64,000 nucleotides of DNA from Salarias fasciatus (GCF_902148845.1 NC_043755.1:2280378-2344377); one strand, 5' to 3'. Positions 39,501 through 52,133 are shown, numbered from the stretch's first letter. Program-made: numbers and translations. Notes: generated from the sequence alone by a model not told the origin.

Positions 39501-40949
39501 TTCTGATATTAATATTCATATTTTAACAAAATATCAATATTAATATTTTAATATCAACATTTGGGGAGCTGTAAAATGTAATCTGATCATCTGCTTTAAT
39601 GCGTCCTAATTTTTTGAGGCAGTACACCTGATTATTATCCAAGGCGAAATGAATCTACGTGATTTCAAAAAAAGATCTTGACCGTTTTGAGTCCAGAAAA
39701 AAAAAATGCCCATGCAGCTTGCGACTAATAACGTGGCTCACTCCTCCTATAGCAGACGTGCACCCGGTGGCCCGCGGACCACATGCGGCCTCCATCTACT
39801 TTCTTTGTAGCCCAATTTAGAAAAACGTCCATACTGTATTATTGTTGGGCTACAGGAGGGGAGGAAACTTTTTCATAATATTTCGACTTGATATCCAATG
39901 AAATGAAACCAGTGAGAAAAAAAAAGATTGAAATAACTATAAATTTACATATCCTGTCACTCCCACCCTAGAGTGAGTATAAAATTGCTGTGGCTCACCC
40001 AATCATCAAAATGTCCTATTTATTTCAAACAAAGTAAATATCTGGACTTCATAAGCATTTAATTTACTTTTGTGGGTACAACTACAGAAAAAAAAGTTAC
40101 TTGTGACAAACTGCTGATCTCCTGCTGTATTCCTCCTGCTGCCTATGTCAAGATTACACACACAAAAAAATGCACATATCACCATTTTCTTCGATTAAAG
40201 AATAGCACTTTCACAGTTATAACCCACACAATGGGTGAAGGTCACTCCCTTGAAGCCAAGCAGCCAAGCACTTGGCCAGAGTGAAATATTACAGTCTCCT
40301 AATGCTTCCCTGCAGATGACAAATTCCCAGGCTTTGATGTGCAAAACGTGAATTTCGACTAAATTCCAAAATTGGCTGCATAACAGGATTAGTGATATGT
40401 GACACATGTGTCCACTTACACTCAACAGTGATGACAAATGAAAATGGATTGGAGTGTGGGAAATAGCCCGTGTCCAAAGGTTTATATATTGGGCGTTGCA
40501 AAGAGAGAGCAGGCGATGCAAAGACCGGAGCCCCTCCGGCAAATGCTTCTATTTTTCATAGCTCGTGAACAGCTTATATGCGTCTACATTAATGCCTGTT
40601 TCACCAAGAAACCATCAGCGGATTAACCTTATATGAACTTCTTCAACAGTGCCCCTGACCTTCTTCTAATTTTACACAGACACTTTATTTAAGTATGCAA
40701 GGAATCCAGCTGAACGCGTCATTGCGCACAAGTTTACCCGTTCAAAACAGACATGCGTGCACTTTTTTTTTTCTTTTTTTGCATAAAAAAAAAACAGATA
40801 AATTCTCATGCATGTGGTCATATATGTAAGGATAATGCAAGAGTCTAGACCTGGGATGGTTCAGTGAGCCTCAAAATGCCGATGGAGACAAACGCACAGT
40901 AACAATGAGAAGGGGATAAACAAGCCTCACTTTACAATCTATTGTCTTT

Positions 40950-41030
40950 TTGTTCCTGGGTACGAACCTGGACTGGTGCCTGACAAAAGTGCAGTATGAC
41001 TCACACTGCTCCACCACTTGTGCACTAGAT
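40950..41030 (-). mobile_element. possible tRNA-like SINE head fragment
   Basis: On the - strand, GTGGTGGAGCAGTGTGAGTC followed about 35 bases later by GGTTCGTACCCAGGAAC has the layout of polymerase III A and B boxes in a fish SINE head. The rest of the SINE is not recognised. Very degenerate. Confidence 0.3.
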
Positions 41031-41611
41031 TGGTCTATATATAACCTGGTAACTATATTAAATCTTCATGGTCACACGGCGGATTCATAACCTTTCTGTG
41101 GCAGCGCAATTAAAATAATTCTAAGTAAAAGCGAGACTTAATTAATCCCGAATATCTCGCAAAAAAAAACTGCGCATGTGTGTTGTGGTAAAGCCTCAAG
41201 TTCGAAAATGGATCTGCTATGGTTGTCATCTGTGCCACAAAGTCTGAAAAGCAAAGTCTGCATCATGCTGTTGCCTTCATGGTGGAAAAAAAAAAGCGAT
41301 CTTCATCTTTAAAAGCGATCAGATGTGTCCTCGGAGGTTAAGGTGAGGGTTAAGTTGAGGGTTAGGTTTAAAAACTTATCAGCATAAATTCCAGGTTAAG
41401 CAGCTTGGCGTGAAATTAAATACACTTCCCAGCCTTTTCCCACCGTGTAATATGATAATTTTAACAACAACAGTTACAGGCACGGACAGAAATAAAGATC
41501 CCGAGAGAAAAATCCACAGTCAAAGCTTGATCCGGCTCCTTCAATAACTCTCAAAATCTTCCTGAGCAAAAAGTTCCCTTTCAGTATTTATCCACACAGG
41601 CAAAGGTCTAC

Positions 41612-41619
41612 TTTATAAA
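41612..41619 (+). promoter_or_regulatory. TATA-like box of hoxa11b
   Basis: TTTATAAA 223 bp upstream of the hoxa11b start codon, implying a leader of about 190-200 nt. The assignment is by position only. Confidence 0.35.
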
Positions 41620-41841
41620 CTCTTTGACTCTCTTGTAGTCTACACGTCGAGACGTAGGCTATCTGTCATTTTGTGCCAGTGGTCACATGGCTTTGGCCCT
41701 CAGGAATGGATAGAGATGGATCCCCACGTCAGCTTGTACGTCTAAGGATTTCTGCTCCACCAGTCTGCCTCAAAGTGACTGGAGCGCAGCGTCGCGGAGG
41801 AACTATGCGCGGATTATTATAGCAGGTTCTCACAGCAGAAT

Positions 41842-43661
41842 ATGGATTTTGATGAGCGGATTTCTGGCTCCAATATGTATTTACCGAGCTGCACTTACTA
41901 CGTCTCCGGAGCGGACTTCCCGGGTCTCCCTCATTATTTAACCCAGAGCCAGTCCTCTTGCCCCATGACCTACTCCTACCAGTCCTCAGCGCTGCCACAG
42001 GTCCCGTCCGTCAGAGATGTGGCTTTCAGAGACTATGGCATTGATACTTCAAGTAAATGGCACCACAGCAGGGGGAGCCTATCGCATTGCTACGCTGAGG
42101 ACATCGTGCACAGGGACAGCTGGACGAGCCCGGCCTCTCGGGGAGGGGAGATCCTGGTGAAAAGCGGCTCCGGCGCCAGCCACCCGGGCTCCTCCAACCC
42201 GGCGCCGGGCTTCTACGGCAGCGTCGGCAGGAACGGCGTCCTGCCGCAGGCGTTCGACCAGTTCTTCGACACGGCCTACGGGAGCGCGGAGACCGGCGGC
42301 GCGGCGACGCACGCGGCGCAGGCGGCGGCGGCGGCGGCGGCGGACACGGACAGACACGCCAGGGCGAGCCCCGCTCCCGCGCACCCGGGCTCGGACACGG
42401 CGGAGAGCTGCAGCCCCAAGTCCTCCTCCGGACACAGCGAGGAGAAGCAGAGCAAGAGCAGCAGTGAGTCGACCTGCTTCACGCACGCAGAAACAAACCC
42501 AACGCGGTGCTCTTAAAAGCCTTTTATATGCACTTTTATAAGCACGTAAGGTTTATGGAGGGCCTGCAGATTTACCCTATAACAAAACTATGTTATAAAC
42601 TACAAGATCACGTGCTTGGGATTGAAATTGGCCGTGAAGACTTTGGCGTTAAGCTTGTCTTGAAGATTTCAAACAAGATCTCCACGTTTACCTCCATATG
42701 TCCGCCTGTAAAATGAGCCTGTAAAAAACAACTCTCATGCTAGATTGTTTATTTTTTACCTAAATGTCAGTAAAACAACAATGTAAACATTTCCAGCGAA
42801 GTCTGCCACATTTGTGTGTGTGTGTGTAGGCTGAGGGGATTTCTGAAGCACGTCTCATGTGTTTAGTTTTTCATTTAGGATTTGATTTATTCGTGCTGGG
42901 CAAAGGATAGCTCAGTAAGCATTTCCCCCTGACTTTGGACAAGATTTGAGTTTTAACTCAGCTTCCTAAGACAAATATTTACACATTCACTGGATTTGCG
43001 AGGATTTAATCCAACAACTGTTTTTCCGTGACGGAATTTGCTTCACTAAGACTAAAACAACATCTCTTATACCCCGGGTGAAATAAAAAACGCACCCTAA
43101 AAGCGTATCAGATACATGATCCCCCATGTTTGGGTCAGGCCCATGCCCAAACTCCTAAAACCCAAGTATGGTTTTACATATTTCTTTTTTTAACCAAGTT
43201 TTCACAACTTCCGACACACAATCCCTCGTGCCCAACATGTTCCACTATCAAGCTTTGTTTACAAACGCCGGTGCTGCAGGGCCCGAGACGAGAGGAGAGG
43301 GAGACACTTGAACTCCAGAGACCACCACCACTGAGTCAAAGTGACAAATGATTCCACACTGACTGTATGTGATATCTGACAACGTGAACTTTGAATCTGT
43401 CTTTTTTTTTTATTTCATTGTGTTACAGATGGCCAGAGGACGCGCAAGAAGAGATGTCCATACTCCAAGTATCAGATCAGAGAACTGGAGAGGGAATTCT
43501 TTTTCAGCGTTTACATCAACAAGGAGAAGCGTCTGCAGCTCTCACGGATGCTCAATCTGACAGATCGCCAGGTCAAAATTTGGTTTCAAAACAGGAGGAT
43601 GAAGGAGAAGAAACTGAACAGAGACCGTTTACAGTACTACACCACGAACCCCCTCCTATAA
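41842..43661 (+). CDS. hoxa11b: homeobox protein Hox-A11b
   Basis: Exons 41842-42463 and 43429-43661 (stop TAA 43659-43661) give 284 aa. The N terminus MDFDER...[14 protein letters not shown], then [23 protein letters not shown] and [21 protein letters not shown] are the conserved Hox11 N-terminal blocks. A GC-rich part encodes a short alanine run (codons near 42325-42345) and a Ser-rich SSSGHSEEK stretch. The homeodomain is about residues 212-271: [20 protein letters not shown], helix 3 [15 protein letters not shown], followed by [15 protein letters not shown], which is diagnostic for group 11. Human has Thr where this protein has Ser in CPYSKY. A 27-base A tract begins inside the stop codon. 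The product patterns the middle limb/fin segment and kidney/reproductive tract. Confidence 0.97.
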
Positions 43662-43686
43662 AAAAAAAAAAAAAAAAAAAAAAAAA
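43660..43686. repeat. poly(A) tract overlapping the hoxa11b stop codon
   Basis: Twenty-seven consecutive A bases whose first two are the last two bases of the TAA stop. Not a poly(A) tail, since the sequence continues as ordinary genomic DNA. Confidence 0.95.
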
Positions 43687-43781
43687 CTGAACAAAGACTG
43701 CAGCCACGCACCCAACTCATTGACACACATCTATACCATTAGCATTACCTGGAGATATGATCAGGTTTTAATGTGCCAAAC

Positions 43782-43833
<52 letters not shown>
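43782..43833. repeat. (ATT)n microsatellite
   Basis: About 17 ATT units in the hoxa11b 3' UTR or just downstream. Confidence 0.95.
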
Positions 43834-43834
<1 letters not shown>

Positions 43835-44790
43835 TACTTGACAGCTATTTTCCACATTTTGAAATGAGTTGTGTGTATGTTGTGTTTACGCAGAAAACCA
43901 GATGTGTCTTTGAATTTTCTTGACGTTATTTAATAACACACAGTAACGTGTGTATTTCCTTCTCAAAGGAAAAAAAGCACCACGATTTTTCCCCACGAAA
44001 TTAAAATTTGCTTCCCAGTTTTGCGCACTTACACGTTTTTCTTGTATTTTTTCATTAAAAAAAAGTCCAACTTCTTTTGACACTTTATTTCCCCACTTTA
44101 CGCACGCACATGCATCTTTTCAGAAAGACATTTTTAACACGAAACGTACAAGAGGACATTTATTTTCATTCGTCTAAGCCTTGGTCAATACGCAAATACA
44201 AATTTGGTGGAAATCTTTTTTGCGTATTTTTGGAGTCTCATCGTGACGCAGCCGCTTCGAATAATACCGGTCAGAATTAAACGAGTTAAGGTATAATCCC
44301 ACACAGAGACAGTTTGCTCGTCTCCTGCATTTAAATATAAGACTATGTGATATTTAACATCTTTGTCTCATTCTCAACACAAGCGCTTTGTTGAGCTCTT
44401 CGCCGTAAAGTTGGATTATTCCCCAACTTCATCCAAAAGGGCAAACCGCTGGTAAAAGGACAAAATCCCCAAATGAAACATAATCCCATATTCTGTTTTA
44501 TATGCCAGCACGTGGATTGTATCAGATGCGTGAGATCTGTGTCTGATGCTTTTTTATTCCTTAATGGCTGGAAATAGGATCTGCTGAAGCTATTTTTTGA
44601 TATCCATTACAAAGGGTTGATTCATTTCTTTGGGGGGTGGGGTGTCCACTGGCTGTGTTTTTTAAAAACCTACCACGACTGTTGGAGCCCACTGAAGCAG
44701 TTTTGACACACGTTTCACATCCAACAAACACATCTTCTCAAAATCAAGAGTAAGCTGAATCTTGATCCATCAAGCATTGGCACTGAGATG

Positions 44791-44796
44791 AATAAA
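44791..44796 (+). terminator. candidate poly(A) signal of hoxa11b
   Basis: AATAAA 1.13 kb after the stop, followed by further AATAAA copies at 44880-44920. Which is used cannot be told. Confidence 0.35.
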
Positions 44797-47685
44797 AATA
44801 AATGCAGAGCCTTCCATCATTCATGCAGCCACAACAAACTCCTCATTCATTTATTATCTGAAGGGTTTAAATACAAAAAAAGAAAATAAATAAAATTGTT
44901 TATGAACAAGCAATAAAGTCACTTTATGAATAAGTGTGTTAATTTGCAAATGAAGGAAATGGCACATTTAAAAAAAAATGCAAACGTTGGTTTCAGGTGG
45001 CTTTGTGTCACTGTCCACCATCAGGCTCTTGAGAAGAGCTTGAATGGCCTGTCATAAGCTAATAGGGGTCCTTGTGCCTTCCTTATACTGTGCATCCTGT
45101 GAGGCTCCCAGGAATTCCGCTTTGATTGCAGCACATCCTCCCAGTTGCTCCAGTAACTTGGCCATAAAACGCGGATTCGTCTGGAGCATTTGGAGTGTAG
45201 TGCAATAAAGCGTCTGAGACCAAGGTTATTAACTGTGACTAAGGGGCTGCAAAACAACGGCTGGAAGCATTGAAAGTTGTGTTCACGGACCCTTCCTGCG
45301 TCATTTCTTTCAGCATCTTACAGTGGCAGGAATATTCGGCCCGTGTTGTGCTGCGGCGTCCGCGGCCACTGGGTGGCGCTCCTCAGATCAATGTCATTGC
45401 CGTGAATTGAGATATAACAGAAGTTTGACTCGCCGTTCAGCTGCTTTAAAATACTAAATCACCGTCTCAGGGATTCACTAAGGTAGGCACAGCAATGCTG
45501 TCGTGTGCAGGATTTATTTTTGAAAATTTGATTTTAGGAGATTTTTTTTTAATCTCTTAATATCCCTGATCATTTCCATCTGTAAATCACTAATCTGCTG
45601 TTTCTCATTGTGCACTATGAAGTAATGAAAGCATGGATGGAAAATAGCCAGAAAAAAAAAAAAAAAACGAGCCAGTAGATGTTTTCTTTGGACATCAGAT
45701 TTTGTGGTGGATTCTCGGGTTGTAAACTACAGAACTTAAAGGCATGGCGACTGAGAAATAAACCCGAAAGTTTGCATATTTCAAGAATTTTAGTGCCCAA
45801 TATTTGTTATAATCATCCAACCGTTTGAAAGGTCGGCGATGCATCATTTATGTAGACTAAATCTGATTTACGTGGCTGTGCTGAGAACAACAGAAACATT
45901 AAAAATGGAAAGTTGAGTTCATCCGTGTGTGTGACCTTGTGTGTTATTGTGTTTAATCGCTGGTAAATACAGGTGTGAAACATTTCACGAAATCTATTAG
46001 AATTTAAATCAAAATCCTTGCGCGTATTTAAAATCAAATCAACCTTCGCTCTGTGATTCATTTTTTATAATGGATTAATGTAGGGGGTGATAATGAAAGG
46101 ACATCTGACCCACAGCCAACTCTGAAACATGACAGGAAATAATCCGGTGGGGTTAATGGTTATTCTGATTCATTGCTGCTAGACTGCTGCAGGTTTGACG
46201 CCATATTAAATGGCTGTACATAAACTGCAGCACTGATTTCTAGACTTTATGGCTCCAGACTTAAAGTGAAGATGGACGTAACCGGTGTTGTATTTTAGAG
46301 CAAACCCCACCTTCAGACACGTTTTAGGCTGACCTAAATCTGCAGGCCTGTGTTGGCTGTAAACCTCCAGCCCTGGCCGTATTTAAAGGAGGCCTGTGTT
46401 CGTGTATTTCTTCTTTTTAAAAGCTGCTCTGCAGGCCAGTGATTTGCCTTTGCCTCTTTGATTAAAAGCTGCTAATGGAGTTTTTTTTTTTTTTTTTTTT
46501 TGCATGTAAGGTGGTGTTGTGTCCAAGATTTTCCTTTATAGGTAGAATTAAAATAAAAACACAATAATTTTGTGTAATAGAAGGTTTTGTGCACCTCTTG
46601 CAGGCGAATTGATTTGGATGAATATGAACTCTGTATTTTCACAAAACAAAGGACCCAATGAAAATAAATAAGAGAAATCGTGAAAATAAATACTACAGAA
46701 AGATCAATTGTGATGATTTTTTTGTCAAACATATATTTTTTTTTAAATTCAAGTCTCGATATAAGAGTTCAAGTCGATTCGAGACAGTGGGATTTAAGCG
46801 CATAGGTGTGTGTTTTCTGAAAATGCGTAATGGAAATCTCACGCGGTACTTTGAGGACATATAGGCAAATTAACAAGTTCTAATGTAATCTAATCAGAAA
46901 AGAGCTAACTTCTGTGCAGTCCTGCCAAAATTAGACGATCATTAAGCGAATGTAGCTCCAGGGTATTGTTCAGGCGCAGCGCTTCACTGTGCCTGCGTGT
47001 CACCTTTATACTTTGCAATAAAACTTGTCTGGACTCAATCGTGGCTTTTTGCACCCACAATATTCACACCGCAATTAGATAAGCTCGATAGCTCTGAGAG
47101 AAGTGACTTTGTATTGGCAGGAGCAGCAATGCGACAAGATGAAATATTGTCGACACCGCTGTTGGACAGTCCATGAGGAATTTTAAAAGTAGAGGCCAAT
47201 AATAATCATTAGAGCAGCACGAGGAAGGTTAGCAGTCCCTCGGCAAAAGAGTCACTCAGGACATTTTGGATCTTTGATGCGCCCCGAGTTTCTCGGAGGC
47301 ACCTCCAGAACCCTCCATTTTTACAGTGCTGTAAAACTGGCCATAAAGCTATGCTTTCTACATAATTGTAAAGGACAGCTTTCAACAGCCGTGTTGTCAA
47401 ATTGGGGTTGTTGTGGTGAACATTTACATATGCGGCGGCGGCGGGCTCGCAGAGGCTGATGGAGGAATATGAAAAAGGGGATGAAAATATTTTCCTGGAG
47501 CTCATCTGATGCGCCACTTTCCCTCACACTTTTCTCTTTACTTAGCCTAAAACAAAATATACGGCAGAGTGGAGTAGCCCGGTTGGACTGGGAGGAGTCT
47601 GTAGTCTCCTGGTGTTTTAATTGGCTGCAGGCTACAGTGAGAAGCGTGAGTATCAGTAATTATTCAGCAATGTTTTGCACAAGAA

Positions 47686-49633
47686 ATGTCAGCCAGAAAG
47701 GGCTATCTTCATCCTCCGTCAAATTATACCACAACGATGACATGCCCCAACAACCAGGCTGGAAATTCATTTTTCGTGGACTCTTTAATCAACGTGAGAA
47801 CCGACAGCGGTTCTTATTACCAAAGTAACAGCGTGTATCTGCCACCGGCTTCGGAATATTCATATGGACTCTCCGGTGGCGCCTGTTTCCCGGGGATCGG
47901 TAAACGCAACGAGCCAACGACCCAGAGCGTGATCCCCTCTTCTGCTCCGTATGTGCAAGGGATGGAAACGTGGCTGGAAACGTCGAGATCGTGCCGGGTG
48001 GACCAGCAGAGCGCGCAGCATATGGCTCAGTGTTCGTTCTCGCCGAGCATAAAGGAGGAGAGCGCGTATTGCCTTTATGAGTCTGACAAATGTTCCAAAG
48101 GAGCCACGGTAGATGACATATCCTACTCGGCTGCGTCGTGCCCGGTCACCGGCAGCACCGTGCCGGTCCCGGGCTACTTCCGCCTGTCTCAGACATACGC
48201 GTCCTCCCGGCTCTACCATGACGTCCAGCCTAACATGAATCACTTCAGTCTGCAGCGACCTGCCCGCCTGGACAGCCAGCCTTCCCAGCCGCCGCCTGCC
48301 GCCGCAGAGCCGGAGCGCGCGGAGAGCCACGAGGAGGCGCCGGTGTCCGCGCCCTGCGCCCCGGCGGCCAGGGACGAGGACAGCCGCCTCTCCTCGGAGA
48401 GCTCATCCTCCCCCGAGCCCGCCGAGACGTGCGGTGCGGAGTGTCCAGAAAAGCCCGTCAAAGGTGAAGAGCTCGCGGTAGAAAATGTGCCGCGAACCGC
48501 ACCGACGTGGCATTTTCACGTGTCTATTGTTCTGCATCTGTACAACAATGCATGCGGAAGGCTGGGGCTTTTTTTTTTCTAGGTTATTCCCACTTCTGTG
48601 CATGTCTGGTATTTACCGGTTTACCGGACACGAGGCGAAATTGAATGTGATTGAACCAATCAGAGGAGAGGATATGTGCTATTGTGTTGACACGGTTGCT
48701 TTTATATAAAGGGTGCGCACCATTTATACCAAATCCAAACAATATGACATTTTAGACAGGATAATAAAAAAAAATGTGCATTCAGAAAAATAACAAATAA
48801 CTGTTAATAGTAACTGTTTTCATCAGCAAGGCCAATGTAAGGCCAATCCGATCCTGCCTACTTATGTTGTGCGCGACTCTGATTTCACGTGTCCAGCCAT
48901 CAAAGGCATAGGCCTTGTTACAGGCTACACTTTCAGCAGACTATGCAGCTGTGTTTTATGTCTTAATAAAGATGCAGTTGGCTACAGGCAGCTGTGGTTA
49001 ACGCAACTTAACGGGGCAAGCGCCACTTTCCGGTAAAATGCTGATTTGCAGTAGTCACTGATGTATTTGATTGTGCGTAAAATATTATTTAAGAAGAAGT
49101 AAGACACAAACGCTTTACAATCTGCTGGCTTTTTCGGTCTGGGTGTATAGCTGGTGTGACCTTCAACAAATTCTGCGAATATAATGTTATATTAAAACAC
49201 TGGATTCATTCAGATTTAATTAATATATGTTTTAGGATTTTATGGTGTTTGGATGTGTTTAGAGTTGACCTTCTAGCAACACGCAAAGCCTGGATGGATG
49301 ATGTTTACCACACCTGTTGCCTAATGACCTATTCTTTTTTCATTATTTTCAATTTCAGGAGATGGAAAAATGGAAAGTACGGCTAACTGGCTCACAGCTA
49401 AGAGTGGTCGGAAGAAGCGCTGCCCCTACACCAAGCACCAGACTCTGGAGCTGGAGAAGGAGTTTCTCTTCAACATGTACTTGACTAGAGAGCGTCGCCT
49501 TGAGATCAGCCGCAGTGTGCACCTCACTGACAGGCAAGTCAAAATCTGGTTCCAAAACAGGAGGATGAAACTGAAAAAAATGAGCCGAGAGAACAGGATC
49601 CGAGAGCTCTCCAGCAACTTCAGTTTCTCATGA
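47686..49633 (+). CDS. hoxa10b: homeobox protein Hox-A10b
   Basis: Exons 47686-48463 and 49359-49633 (stop TGA) give 350 aa. The start [14 protein letters not shown] and the blocks [43 protein letters not shown] and [13 protein letters not shown] match HOXA10. Ser/Pro/Glu-rich sequence precedes the intron. Exon 2 begins [20 protein letters not shown]: the ANW tryptophan is the Hox10 substitute for the YPWM Pbx-binding hexapeptide. The homeodomain is about residues 276-335 ([35 protein letters not shown]) and the tail [17 protein letters not shown] is diagnostic for group 10. Mammalian Gly/Pro/Gln expansions are missing. It patterns the lumbar-level axis and proximal appendage and represses rib formation in tetrapods. 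Confidence 0.97.
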
Positions 49634-50071
49634 GACTGTCTGTGTTATTGGCGCCCTCCTCCATCCATGGCAAGGACGCCTGTGCAGAGCCCCCCACCCA
49701 CCCACCCAACTGTGAGAATGTCCATGGAAAATAGGACCCTACTGCTAACTTATTGATTGTTGTTCTTTCGAGAATAATTTGTTTTTCACGTCTGGTTCTT
49801 ATTTTTTGTTTTTCTTTTTGTCGTGGATTTGTATTTATAAATGGTAACATTTGTAACGTTGATCCATTTCAGATGTTCAGAATGTGACCACAATGTTTCA
49901 TAGCGTCAGGCTTTGTACATATTGTATATTCAACCTGAGTGAACCATTGGAATTTGCATGCTGGACGAACCCTTGGTAATACTTGTGTTACAGTTCCATG
50001 TAGGCCTTCATGTGACAGCTAAAGAACCCAAGAGGTCTCATGAATATTTGCACATTTTTGCTGGTCAAATT

Positions 50072-50077
50072 AATAAA
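50072..50077 (+). terminator. candidate poly(A) signal of hoxa10b
   Basis: AATAAA 439 bp after the hoxa10b stop, the first on this strand. Confidence 0.55.
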
Positions 50078-50707
50078 ACCATCCCTGCGACTGCAGACTT
50101 CTTATTTCATTCACAGAGACAGACTAAGAGCTGCGTGGTGTTTAAATCCTGCAGCTGGCACAGGTACAGTGCAAATGCCTTTGAGTTTGGACCGGGTGCG
50201 CTCCGTGCACAGTAAATATTGTTGCAGTAGTATAGTGGATTATGTCCTTGATAGTTTGGGCCACTAATAGATTTGCGGCCGCTGTGCACTCGAAGCTGCT
50301 TTTTTTTTGTCCTTGACATCAGACGTTAATGTAGTGCGCAGAAAATGGTGCAGTGTTTTAATTTGAAGTATTTTAAATTACGAATACATTGTGTCTTGTA
50401 GTAAAAACCTAAAGAAAATACTAGTTACACTTTTTCAATGTTAAAATGAATTAATTTAAAGCCTAAAGAATATTATGGCTTATTTGACAAAAAAAAAAAC
50501 TGAAACGTCTGAGAAATTGTTGCGCATGAAATAGTCATTTATGTTTTTTGCTATATAACTAATGAAAAATGTCTACTCAATGTCTCCTGCGCCTTTATCT
50601 CTTTGCTATAATGGTTTCTATCAGATTTTTCCTTTTTTTTTTTTTTTTTTGCACCGATTAACGACATAATTTGCACTCCAAAAAAAACCCTGAAGAGGAG
50701 ATCGGGC

Positions 50708-50790
50708 TGTTGAGTGGTTTAGGTAGTCTCATGTTGTTGGGCTATATTATTTCTCCCACAACACGAAACTGCCTTGATTACCTCAGTAAA
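50708..50790 (+). ncRNA. mir196: mir-196 precursor hairpin
   Basis: Mature 5p strand at 50720-50741 matches miR-196a at 21 of 22 positions, with an intact seed AGGUAGU; the single change is C instead of U at nucleotide 9 (base 50728). The 3p arm CAACACGAAACTGCC at about 50758-50772 pairs back across a 16-base loop. miR-196 genes lie just 5' of Hox9 in the A, B and C clusters, exactly this position, and on the Hox-coding strand. miR-196 represses posterior Hox mRNAs such as Hoxb8 and Hoxa9. Precursor ends are approximate. Confidence 0.93.
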
Positions 50791-52133
50791 ACTCGTCGCA
50801 TCATGAAAAGTGAATCACTCTTAATTACTGATTGCATTTATTAATAATTAGACACAGACTCCTTCAAGCACATAAAAATAAGTATTCCAAAAAGTGCCAT
50901 AACGTTTTATTGACGTGCGTAAAAAGAATGCTTCTGAGATTTTTTTTTTCTTTATTTCTTAAGTAGTTTTTATTTTTTATTATCAGATGAAGTCATAGTA
51001 CTCTCTGGACCTGATTACATTTATGTTTTTTTTTTGTTTTTTTTTTTTTTTTTGAAGAGATACAATGAGTTCGGGGTGTTTGAGGCGAACTGTAGGCTTT
51101 GGGGTGCATGTGGTGCATGTGTGTGATCCCAACAGCAGGAAGTGAGAATGTAGGCTGGGAAATGAAAGGATTAAGACTTGTCCAGGAGGAGAGGGAAGGG
51201 CAGACAAGGCCTCGGTTATGATCATTGCAGTCTGCCAGTTGCCTCGAAATGCCGGATGCGTCTGCTTGCGCCAGAGAAAGGACACAAAGGCTGAGCTTTA
51301 TTGGTGATATTTAGCTTAGACAGCCAGGTTGTAACCTTAAGAAAAACAACCCAATTGCCCGTGATAAAAAGGGACCGTTATATAGCACCCAAATAACCTC
51401 ACCCCACTTTCCGTTAAGGATTGCCTTCAAAGTGGACCCAGACGGAGCTTTGTGCATCTTGGAATCTGTCCCCAGACATTCAGATTATGTAAAAAGAAGG
51501 GGGAAAAAAAAATCCACATTTCAATGACATCTTAGTTACATAAAAGAAGTGAAGGTCTTGAAATATTTGTCACACCAGTAACCAGATTTTCCCAAAGAAA
51601 GAGTTTTATAATCAGAGGTCGTTAAATTATTACAAGCTTCTTCTTCTTTTTTTTTTTTATTTTGGAGGATTAATAACCCCATTAGGGTTTTATGTAGATA
51701 CACTTTTAAAGGGAAGACAGTGTGTGATGATTTCACAAATGGACGCGTTAAAGTAATATTGCCCCTGCCCCCGGTCTCAACTGTGTTCGATTGCACTCAC
51801 AGAGGATCGTCTGACAAAAATCATAACGTTTATTGCTTATAAAACCAAATATTTCCCAATAAAGGCGCGGGGATTTGCTATTAAAATATGGTGGGGAAAA
51901 TGGTGGCCATTTAGCTGAGGAGTAGGCTGATTTATTATTTATTGTTCTGTCCCACGGTCACGTGTTTGGGGCGCCCTATCCAGTCTTGGGCAAGGTTCAA
52001 CTTACTGGACGCATTGAGCGTCTTGCTGGTGAACGAAAGCGGCGCCTTATCATGCAATGAAGACGGCTTTTCCAAACACTGCAGGACAGTAACGCGTTGT
52101 TGGGGGTTTTTTTAAGCCTTTGCATGCTTTGCA

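Larger units (their letters stand above)
35757..41841. other. hoxa13b-hoxa11b intergenic region
   Basis: Six kilobases with no recognisable coding sequence. The first ~830 bp are probably the hoxa13b 3' UTR. The middle is AT-rich. A block at about 40230-40640 is less repetitive and could be a conserved noncoding element, but I cannot test this. A GGCCCGCGGACCACATGCGGCC segment near 39768 resembles a hAT-like repeat fragment. Near 40950-41030 a possible SINE head occurs on the - strand. A TATA-like TTTATAAA at 41612-41619 lies 223 bp before the hoxa11b ATG. Confidence 0.55.
43662..47685. other. hoxa11b-hoxa10b intergenic region
   Basis: No coding sequence is recognised. The first kilobase is probably hoxa11b 3' UTR with poly(A) and (ATT)n tracts. 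A T run lies at 46480-46501. The block at about 46960-47520, with several AATTG/CCAATA motifs and low simple-sequence content, may be the distal hoxa10b promoter or a conserved element. Around 47610-47625 an inverted CCAAT box (TTAATTGGCTGC) lies about 70 bp before the start codon. Confidence 0.5.
49634..52133. other. hoxa10b-hoxa9b intergenic region
   Basis: Contains the hoxa10b 3' UTR, the mir-196 hairpin and the hoxa9b promoter. T runs occur at 50634-50650 and around 51027-51053. The last 200 bp before hoxa9b include TTTATTATTTATTG followed by a CACGTG E-box at about 51960, a non-repetitive block typical of a Hox promoter. No further coding sequence is seen. Confidence 0.6.

Noticed and set aside
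39755-39870. hAT-like repeat fragment between hoxa13b and hoxa11b
   Set aside because: GGCCCGCGGACCACATGCGGCC resembles a dispersed hAT repeat, but only about 25 bp match, too short to call an element.
47860-48330. 156-codon antisense ORF over hoxa10b exon 1
   Set aside because: It lies entirely within a conserved Hox coding exon, is Arg-rich as expected for the reverse of GC-rich codons, and has no recognisable domain. The antisense ORFs over the other Hox exons (for example 42079-42486 and 60441-60884) are the same kind of shadow.
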